DNA of 64,000 nt, taken from assembly GCA_021307315.1 (NCBI GenBank), contig JAJSPD010000084.1, forward strand, positions 1 through 64,000. Direction: 5' to 3'. Both the position numbers and the translations under genes were made by a program. Positions 22,404 through 30,397 of this stretch are shown piece after piece; the stretch's first letter is position 1, and every line of letters begins with the position of its first letter. Under the pieces are notes generated by a model. That model was not told the origin of the DNA. It did no database searches and saw nothing but the letters and a program-made list of their open reading frames with translations. Source of the stretch: Bisporella sp. PMI_857. Lineage: Eukaryota; Ascomycota; Leotiomycetes; Helotiales; Helotiaceae.

Positions 22404-22617
22404 GGGACAGACGTTATTTGAGCTTCTTTGAGCTACACGGCCGTATACGCCGTATTACGGCCTAATACTATAGTATTAACGGCAAATATCTGGGATACCA
22501 CCGAAAAGTGCCCATATTTCTCGGATACCACCACTTTATTTGGAGGCTTTCTCAACATACCACTTTTTTAAAACAGTGGTATATGAGATAGCTTCCAAAA
22601 AAATGGTGGTATTTCAG

Positions 22618-22799
22618 TGTCGGAATACCTACCACGTAGCAAAAGGCGTAGTAGCTGTGACTACGCTCTTGCTGGTGTGGTTATGATATTCGTTGATTCT
22701 TCTAAGCTACGGCCTATTGCCAGGTAGTTATATAGATGGTAGAGGGCCCACAATCCTTGCGATATGGAACGCGTGAAGCTATGTACATGCATTCCAACA
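22618..22799 (-). mobile_element. solo LTR nested in MULE, TSD TTCAG
   Basis: The unit runs from TGTCGGAATACC to GCATTCCAACA, flanked by TTCAG (22613-22617, 22800-22804). On the minus strand it starts TGTTGGAATGC and has a TATATAAC motif. Most of it also occurs at 16719-16848. Confidence 0.9.
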
Positions 22800-22995
22800 T
22801 TCAGAAATATTTCAAATACCATTATTTTTTTGGTGTATATCTGAAATACTATCATTTTGTCAGCAGATATTTAGTATACTACTGTTTTGCTGCCAAGATA
22901 CTAAAATAAAGTACCACATGACCCACAAACTATTGAATTCAAATAATTATTTCTTTGAAATCGTTCTTTTTTATTGTGTATTCGACAACAATATA

Positions 22996-23168
22996 CAGTC
23001 AAACCTGGTTATATCGGAACTCGTTATATCGGAAATCTCTGTATATCGGAATGAACCTTGGATCCGCCGAGCTTTAGGTAGCTATAATGGACCTCGTTAT
23101 ATCGGAAACCTCTACATATCGGAAGGTTGCTTTGGCACCGAGCGTTCCGATATAACCAGGTTTGACTG
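22996..23168. mobile_element. MITE with pogo/Tc1-like ends, TA target
   Basis: Inverted ends CAGTCAAACCTGGTTATATC (25 bp perfect) are flanked by TA (22994-22995, 23169-23170). Ends of the form CAGT..AACCTGGTTATATCGG are characteristic of pogo/Tigger-type elements. Internal copies of TTATATCGGAA repeat the motif. There is no ORF. It sits directly before the MULE transposase frame. Confidence 0.9.
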
Positions 23169-24870
23169 TAGCTTTTTCTGTAGGCTCTACTTTTCCTGAT
23201 ATTTCGTCAGCAAAAAAAGCTATTAAAATCTTTATTGCAGATGCTTCTGAATCATGGAAAGCTACTCATTCAAATAAAAAACGCTTCAATATTGTGTGCC
23301 GTACGCCGAAGTTGTGCAACTTCAAAATTAGAGCGTGTGATTCCAAAAAAAGAGGGGTAGTCATTACTTACTTAGAACTTTATACTTGCTCTCTTGCGAG
23401 TCACTTTAAGGCCTTGAATACGAATAGCTTGGAGTATTTAATACCTCATCACTGTGCCTCGATTGTTGATAATTGTAGGATTACGCCAAAGCAAATTCAG
23501 TCGACTGAACGTCTTTAGTATTATAACAATATCCCGTACTTTCAAGCGTACTGTGTAAAGCAAGCTGTTCTCGAAGAGTTGTATAGTGATGAAACTGAAT
23601 CTTTTGCGCTGTTTCCTAGCTATATCGAAAAATTTAAAGAAGCCGATAAAAACAATTACGCTGTACTTGAAACTCGGGCTGACAGCGTATTCCAAGCAGC
23701 TTTTTTTGCTTTAGGCTTTTTTTCGTTCAGCCGCAAAACGTTTTCGTCAGTTTTTTGCTATCGACGGAACTTATACAAAATCGCGGTATCGTACGGTATT
23801 ATTGATTTGCTGTGGTATCGACGCAAACGACAAAGTAGTCCTTTTAGTTTGGGCATTAGTACCTATTGAAAATCAGCGTTGGTGGAGCTAGTTTTTGCGT
23901 TATTTAAAGCTTGCTTTCCCAGTAACTTTACAAGCTCAGCATACTTTTATTTCTGATCGCGAAAAAAGTATAGCGAACGCTGTGGCAAAGAAGTATCCCG
24001 CAGCAATTTATCTTCACTGTTGTTAGCATATTGCAAATAACGTACAGCAAAGATTTGGCAATAAAGTAAGGCCATTATTCTGGAAAGCCTGTAACGCAAA
24101 AACAAAGCAATTGTTTAAAGCCGAAATAATAAAAATGAAAAAAGTCAATAAAGCTGCGTTCGATTACTTTTGCGATATCGACAAAAAGCTATAGACTAAA
24201 GCGTATTCTAAATATCCTCGGTTTGGCCATAATACTTCTAATATTGTTGAATCTCTAAATTCGGTTTGGAACAATTATCGACATATGCCTCCTTTTCAAT
24301 TACTAGACGGTATTTATTTGTCAGTAACTGAAACGTGGTTTAAAAAGCGTTTAGCAATTAGCAAGTCAAATCACCTTGCCGACGTACCTATGGCCAGATT
24401 CAAAAATCGCTTTCATGCTTTTCGTCGATATCGAGTATTTCCTTCGAATAAGACTATTGCGCAAGTTGAAGAGCTTACAACAAGTCGTAAATGAGTGGTC
24501 AATATCAATCAAAAACAATGCGACTGTGCAAATTTCTATGAGTATCAATCGCTTTGTTCTCACGCAATTGCAGCTGCAAAAGTTCTGCAAATTGATTCAG
24601 CCGATTTATTTGATAGCTACTTTACTACAGCGATTTACAAGTCGACTTACCGCTATACAGTTATGCCAGTTTCAATCGAAAACCTTCTTTGCGATAATTC
24701 AATTAAACCACCGATATTGCGTAAAGCAACTGGCCGACCTCGGACAAAACGCGTACGCAAAGGTCAATGAAGCAAAAAACAAACACGCTGTAGGAATTGC
24801 CTTGATTGGGGCTATAATCGTCGTCGATGTACCAACCAGCCTGTTTCAAGCGGACGTCGAGAACGAGCTT
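23162..24870 (+). pseudogene. MULE transposase, broken by stops and one frameshift
   Basis: The order is: an N-terminal FAR1-like zinc-binding region (SWKATHSNKKRFNIVC), the DDE core with IDGTYTKSRY, then FISDREK and HNTSNIVES, a SWIM finger (CDCANFYEYQSLCSHA, 24520-24560), a basic GRPRTKRVRKG stretch, and a zinc-knuckle-like CRNCLDWGYNRRRC (about 24790-24835, with Tyr where His is usual). Breaks: TAG at 23516, a frameshift in a T run near 23720, TAG at 23889, 24024 and 24192, and TGA at 24492. Comparison with the sister copy on the minus strand at 44.5-45.8 kb suggests Trp or Gln at most stops, so transitions explain them. It would bind the element ends and cut DNA if whole. Confidence 0.88.
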
Positions 24871-25052
24871 ACGAATAGCTACAATCAGATTCTGAAAAAG
24901 AAGAAGAAAAGGAAAAAAAAAAGAGGAAGAGGAGGATAAGAATAACGAGAATATTGAAGATGATAAGGAAGAATTAGAAGCTCAACGCCTTGATCAAAAG
25001 CTGGGAATACAAATAGAAGCTGTCGATATTATGTTGGAGCTGCGTAATAGCG

Positions 25053-25110
25053 ACGACGACAACGACGACGACGACGACGACAACGACGACGACGACGACG
25101 ACAACGACGA
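25053..25110 (+). repeat. GAC microsatellite in the MULE tail
   Basis: A GAC/AAC trinucleotide run encodes Asp with regular Asn interruptions, in a frame ending DELSDVDSDIFDQE..SGKAYGI (stop at 25211-25213). The frame corresponds to the acidic tail of the MULE transposase, as seen in the remnant at 17050-17340. Confidence 0.7.
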
Positions 25111-25268
25111 GCTTTCAGACGTTGATAGCGATATTTTCGATCAGGAACCTATTGAGCCTACCCCACCTGAATTACGATTTTCTACAAAGTCAGGAAAAGC
25201 GTATGGAATATAAATTGATTTGTGGAATTAGAGCAATAAAAGTGCATTGGTTTTAGGCCTATATTCTA

Positions 25269-25322
25269 TCTACAGCGTGTCTACAGCGTGTCTACAGCGT
25301 ACCTACAGCGTGCCCACAGCGA
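25269..25322. repeat. 11-bp tandem repeat
   Basis: About five copies of TCTACAGCGTG with small variations lie in the subterminal part of the MULE, just before its right inverted repeat. Confidence 0.75.
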
Positions 25323-25475
25323 GTGTTGGAGGCTTTCTGAAATACCACCAGTTATTTGGAAGCTTTCTCAAATACCATCAAAAGTGGTATCTGAGAAAGC
25401 CTCCAAATAAAGTGGTGGTATCCGAGAAATATGGGCACTTTTTGGTGGTATCCCAGATATTTGCCGTAGTATTAA

Positions 25476-26540
25476 ATAGTGCGTACAGATTTTGAAAACT
25501 CGTTCGCTTACAGATCACTGTATTGTATTAAGACATATTATATTGTATTACTGTAGTGGTAAATATTACGGCACACTACGACAACACTCAATACAACCCC
25601 CCGAAAAAACATCGATCCAGTCAGTAAAGTCTCCTACACTTCTACAGCAAATACCCTTTCCATGCTCCTCGCGCTCTTCTACTTTTCTTCTTCCAAACGC
25701 ACTTCGTGCCCCTTTTCATGCCGCCCATGCACGGCCAGATCTGAGCCGAAGCACCAGCTATAGCGCACACTTTCTGGATGGGTCCATCATGCCTGCTGGA
25801 TTTGGCGCTGTCTTGTGATGATTGTGAGGAACGAAACGAGGATCTTGGGGCTGAAAATGGCAGCTGTGGCAGCGGTCATGGCTGGGTTTTATGCGAATTT
25901 GTGGAATGGTCTATTGTCCGGCCGCAAGTTGTTGTATTTGGCATCTATTTGTTGTATTGGATGTCATTGTGGGATCGCCATTTAGTTGAGAGTTCTACTA
26001 TGTTGTAGGGAATTTGTGACGGTGCGCATATCATTTCTTATCACCCCAGCCTTAGTTCGTTATCATCATGGAACTAAAATATACATGCCAAAATCGAGTT
26101 AAGAGCGAAACACGTCAGGCAGGAAACTCATTCCAGATTTGGTCGCATGTCACAAGAAAGACGCTCTCCCAAGGTATCATTCGATATTGACAGTACTGTC
26201 CATGCAGCTCAACGGGAATCATTGTTGTACAAAGACCGTGGGGAGGCCTTCCGAGATGGAAAGGGTATTGTCAACGAAGGCTGGGGATGCAAGAGACTCT
26301 CGAACGATGCGGCATTAGCTGGTTTCTTCCTAAATTCAATTAGGCCACTTGGCGATTCATTCCGCCACACGGCGAAAACATCCTCTTGAGGAATATGAGG
26401 ATACATAGCGAATATGAACGACTATAGCGGGTAGCTAAGGATCTTCGAGGCTTTTTATTGGATTCAACCGGGCAGTATCTTGGTACGATCGGCATACTAG
26501 CGAACAACCTAGCTCTCCTGGGCAAGTGGCTTGAGTACGA
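25476..26540. other. no recognisable gene
   Basis: ORFs of 61 to 108 codons lie here (25492-25818, 25778-26008, 26147-26389). None shows a family motif. The sequence right after the MULE is the continuation of its target. Confidence 0.4.
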
Positions 26541-26546
26541 AAGGGG

Positions 26547-26686
26547 GTCTCAAGAAGTCAAGCACACCCCTTTGCAAGGCGGTGGACTTTCAAGCCAATT
26601 AAAAGTATAGCGTGCTTGTAATTGCCCCATAAATTACTTCTTTCACCGGTAGCAGAACTAGGGGGATGTGCTTGACTTCTTGAGAC
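26547..26686. repeat. 140-bp unit with 20-bp inverted ends
   Basis: GTCTCAAGAAGTCAAGCACA and its perfect inverse bound 140 bp. The flanking DNA on both sides contains related sequence (cgatcggcatactagcgaa, and cgtataggcacactagcgaa). The unit could be a MITE or the loop of a rearranged duplication; no clean target duplication is visible. Confidence 0.55.
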
Positions 26687-27735
26687 ATCGTATAGGCACA
26701 CTAGCGAATGCGAGAGCCTCACAGGCAACAACAACAAAGCATATTGGGGGAAATCATCACAAGATTGCAATACACCCCCCCCTTTCGTACCTCCATGCTC
26801 TGGACATGGAGCAGTTTAACGTGGGTATCACCAAAGCAATACTCAAGCGCAATAAAACCTCTCCAGAGCTTACCCAAAGGCTGGTCTAAGAAGAGGCGAG
26901 ACTCGATTTTGTCAACACGGAATGAAGGCGATATTTACGGTCGATCAGGAGGTTGCTCCGCCTCGTTTTGTCACTGGAACTAAAATGTCCTTCGACAGCT
27001 CCATTGGACGATGGGCAAGGGAGCCGCGGTTGAGGCAGCAGGTCGTATCGAGTTATCCTGCAAAAAGCTTTGAGTTGACGAGGCGAGAATCCGACGCGCC
27101 AACTATATGGTTGGATGAAGTTTCCACCTTATTTGCTTGACAGATTGGGTGCGTCCATACCCTTCTAATGCAGTGCGCATTGCTTCCACCAAGGCGAGTC
27201 GTACTCAAGGTCTGAAATGGCGGATAATGTGGTTTCTGATAGTGTATACTGATCCAGCTAAGGATCAACTTCCCTTTCGCTCCCATCCTATGACACTTTA
27301 TGGAATTTTGTGGGAAACGAGGTGTCAGATGTTTGGAGATGGGCGAGACCAACCAGCGCGGAGTAAGACTCGGATTATTACGGATCAAGGTCTATGGCCT
27401 GGAAAGCGTGGATGACTTTGGATCGCTGGGAAACGAAGTATTGGTGTCAAGGTTTTCTGCCAGTGGGAACGGACACAGCCATTTAACCGACATCCCAGCG
27501 AGACGAATCCCGTTATAGCACGGAATCTAAATAAAAGCACATTATTCTGGGTTATAATTAGCGACAATTATTTTTAACTATATTTACTAGTTATCAAGCT
27601 CTGTTGTACGTAAGCAAGCCCTGAAGAATCTAACTTTTTTATTAGGAATATTTGGTTTCTGTTTTCCTGGCGACTTCGGAATCTCAATTTTCTTGCGCCA
27701 AATCTAGCGGCTTCCGGGGTGCACAGTAGCAGAGA
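26687..27735. other. no recognisable gene
   Basis: Overlapping ORFs of 60 to 111 codons occur on both strands. I recognise none, and no splice pattern joins them convincingly. Confidence 0.4.
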
Positions 27736-27744
27736 TATATAAAG
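27736..27744 (+). promoter_or_regulatory. TATA-like element of the SUR7-like gene
   Basis: TATATAAAG lies 76 bp before the ATG of the SUR7-like gene. The spacing suits a core promoter with a short leader. Confidence 0.5.
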
Positions 27745-27819
27745 GCGTTGCATAGCATCTACTGTAATACTATACATATATCACTCAAAATTGCTAATGA
27801 ACTTCGAGGCTAGTAGAAA

Positions 27820-28821
27820 ATGGGTATTATAATACACTTTTCAATGGCTGGTACGGTCATCGCCTTGATTCTCTCCACGTTATGTCTTTTTGCAGGACAT
27901 AAAAATGGTTTCATGGAGGATTATTATCTCATCACAGTAGGTTTCTCTCTTCCTTAGCAAATTGATTACTAACTATCACTTTAAGCTTAACACTTCTACT
28001 CTTGGCCATGACATATTTGCTCGTAAATCATCTCCAGCAATCACAGCTCCAACAACAGGATCAGCTGGGTCATTCTTAACGAATCTGGCGAATGATGTTG
28101 AAGACAAAGTTATTGGCGAGTTAAGCAATATCACAAATAATATTGCGGATAAGATTACTGATGAACTCGGAATTCACGATTGGTATAGCTTACATCTAAT
28201 GGACATGTGCTATGGAAAGTTTGAACCGAACGCTACCGACGGCGCAGGAAAAAGAGTCGAAAATTGTTCAGTCGCCAAGCCTATGTGTTCGTATGCACAG
28301 GAATTCTTGTGCCAGAGACTACTGACAGATGTTTCATAGATCACTTTAACATTGCAGGGCAGCTGAGTCAAGAACTGCTAGCCGGCCCGTTAGATATTGA
28401 TCTTTCGGATATCCAATGGCCTGACATGATACAAGACGGTCTTAATGCGCTCAGTATGGCTTCAGATGCAACATTTATATTTTATGTCACTGGCCTTATC
28501 GGCGCCGGGATTGCTACTATTACTGCTTTGATCAGTCTCTTCCATCAGAACAAGCGGCTTGTTTTTTGGGGCAATTGTGGGCTCAGCATTTCTTCCTTGG
28601 CAATACTGATTGCGAGCATTGCCGTGACAGTTGTTCTAGATAAGGCTACTGGATTGATCAACCGATATGGGAATAATATTGGAGTGTTCGCCAATAAGGG
28701 GGCTGGATTCTTGAAACTGACTTGGGCTGCTGTAGGTTGCATGCTTTTTGCGGTTGCTGCCCGGATAGTAGATTTCTGTTTACATGAAAGAAAAAGTGGA
28801 AAGAGGCATAACGAGGAGTGA
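27820..28821 (+). CDS. SUR7/PalI-like four-helix membrane protein
   Basis: Exon 1 (27820-27936) begins MGIIIHFSMAGTVIALILST, a first membrane helix. Intron 1 (27937-27985, GTAGGT..TACTAAC..AAG) is 49 nt, phase 0. Exon 2 encodes an extracellular-type loop with a WYSLHLMDMCYG block and NCS near its end. A second intron lies between about 28270 and 28357; several donor and acceptor pairs are possible and I could not fix it. The last exon has three more helices (FIFYVTGLIGAGIATI; GNCGLSISSLAILIA; WAAVGCMLFAVAARIVDF) and a basic tail. The topology, one helix, a loop with W..LHLMD.C.G, then three helices, is that of the SUR7/PalI family at the fungal plasma membrane (cortical patches or pH signalling). 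The exact member is unknown. Confidence 0.68.
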
Positions 28822-28829
28822 ATGGTATG

Positions 28830-29170
28830 GAGTAATAGCTTGAGTTGGACGATGTACGGGTGAAAACTCTTAAGCGCTGTTCGCCGCAATCAAATATAGT
28901 CAGTGCAAGAATTATCGGAAGTTAAATTAGATTGCAGAGGTGAGTGTATGATGTTATGTATTTGATGTTCTAGTTATTCGTTTTCTTTACAAGGCAGCAG
29001 CAGCGAGCTATTAGGTAGCTTCAATATGAGCTTCAATTGGGTGCGCAGTTGTCGCTTCATATGGACCCAAGTGGCCGATTCAAAGTCACCCGGAAATACG
29101 TCTAACTGCCTTACATGCACGTCTTCAACATGTTTGCTACGGCAGGTCCCGCTTTCGTCGTAATGCTCTA
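28830..29170. other. no recognisable gene
   Basis: This short interval after the SUR7-like gene has only a 73-codon minus-strand ORF (28974-29195) without resemblance to known families. Confidence 0.45.
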
Positions 29171-29174
29171 TACC

Positions 29175-29433
29175 TGTAACAATCGGTATGCCCAAGGTGC
29201 GGCACGAAGGTCATGGCGCAGGAGCAAGGGATGATGATCAGGGTATGAGGGGTTTCAGAGCCGATATGGAGGAGAGTCGGAGTCGCCTATATAAAGGCCT
29301 GCTCCTACTCTCTACAGTTGTTCCTCATGTTTTTGTATCCTTCGTAGGTAGACCTATAAGGCAATCACTATCAGACTATTGTACGCACTCCCATATGCCT
29401 CTATTCTAGCCCGTGATTCCTTGCGTCGTTACA
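29175..29433 (+). mobile_element. LTR-like unit without target duplication
   Basis: The unit starts TGTAACAATCGG and ends GCGTCGTTACA, with CTATATAAAGG inside at about 29289, the layout of the other LTRs here. The flanks (ATACC and GGGAA) do not match, so it may be an old or recombined copy. Confidence 0.45.
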
Positions 29434-29724
29434 GGGAATAGTTACACGCAATCGAGCTGAAAGAGAAATCAAGCGCCCTTCACGCTATACATGAACTTTT
29501 CCTTTGGAGCAATAATAGAACATGTTTTTCTGAACCAAATGAGCCTATTTTCAATACAATACGATTTGTGGTTGATTTATTATTAATTGTTTTGTGATTG
29601 ATTAGTTTAGTAGATCACATGCGGTTTTGGTTAGGGTGGGGTTTTGAGCAGGGATATCGGTTAATGTACATTAGCCGAGATAAAATTTACTAGGTTTACG
29701 CCCAGGCTCGCTATATTTTACTTA

Positions 29725-30244
29725 ATATCTGTCCCTGCGTCCACAAACGTCGCAGCCACACGTTTAGCGGCCACAAATTTTATTAGAATTTTACCGAGGT
29801 TACTATAACCACACCGCCACTGACCACAATCCTTGATCGCTTGATTGGAGGAGGTATCAGCCCATGTGGCGACGTCCTATGACATGGCACGCCCCGGCCG
29901 CCACAATCGTGGCAATAGCTTTTCAGCCTTATAATAAACCTGGATATCCATATCTAATCGTTTTATGTGTTTAAAAGGTGAAAAATGCTTGATGGTGGTA
30001 TTGCAAGTCGAGGGTCCTATTATATTATAAAAGGAGGCTCTCTTTATGATTCAGATGGGAGGCGACGACGCGATTAGAAATTTTCGGAATTAATAGGTTA
30101 GGAGTGTTCGGGGGAGGTATATAATGCACTGAAATGAAAATATATTGGAATTTTGATATATTTGCAGATTTAGAGTCGCTTGAATTCGAAGTACTTGCGA
30201 TTTGTCTCGTTACAGGGTGCGTCTCGCTACGCAGGGACAGACGT
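29725..30244. mobile_element. TIR element, uninterrupted copy
   Basis: The left end reads TA then ATATCTGTCCCTGCGT, and the right end reads ACGCAGGGACAGACGT then TA (30245-30246): 14 of 16 bases match as an inverted repeat. The interior matches 21250-22414 without that copy's three insertions. There is no coding capacity. It serves as the reference empty site for the insertions at 21304, 21726 and 22149. Confidence 0.75.
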
Positions 30245-30397
30245 TAGAGGTTATTGCTTAGTCTGGCGTTTATATGTGTGATGATGATTCCCAAGAGAGC
30301 CTTTCATGGCCTGTAAATCTCTTTTCTGGCGGTTATACTGTTTCCTCGATTGTTTTGACGTTTTTGTAGTCGTGGTGGGAGTCTCCTGTCGTGTTAG

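Larger units (their letters stand above)
21250..22414. mobile_element. TIR element carrying three nested insertions
   Basis: The sequence aligns along its length with the element at 29725-30244 (cacaaacgtcgcagccac, ttagaattttaccgaggtta, ccgccactgac, and the terminus ctacgcagggacagacgt followed by TA). Taking out the MITE at 21304-21549, the LTR at 21726-21905 and the LTR at 22149-22403 with their duplications leaves about 470 bp. The extreme left terminus is degraded. There is no coding capacity. Confidence 0.75.
22480..25466 (+). mobile_element. complete MULE (Mutator-like) element, TSD TAGTATTAA
   Basis: The ends are inverted repeats of about 74 bp with one mismatch, starting CGGCAAATATCTGGGATACC. 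The 9-bp direct repeat TAGTATTAA flanks it (22471-22479, 25467-25475), the size typical of MULEs. The interior encodes a broken MULE transposase (23162-24870) and carries a solo LTR (22618-22799) and a MITE (22996-23168). Remnants of related elements lie at 17050-17560, 44479-45820 and 46860-47707. Confidence 0.93.

Noticed and set aside
24376..24939. 187-codon ORF on the plus strand
   Set aside because: It overlaps the MULE transposase in another frame; the SWIM and catalytic motifs are in the other frame.
19009..29000. A biosynthetic or effector gene cluster around the HET gene
   Set aside because: No synthase, oxidoreductase, transporter or regulator genes flank it; the neighbours are transposons and a SUR7-like gene.
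29175..29433. A further solo LTR
   Set aside because: Ends and TATA motif fit, but flanks ATACC and GGGAA do not match, so it is listed only as LTR-like.
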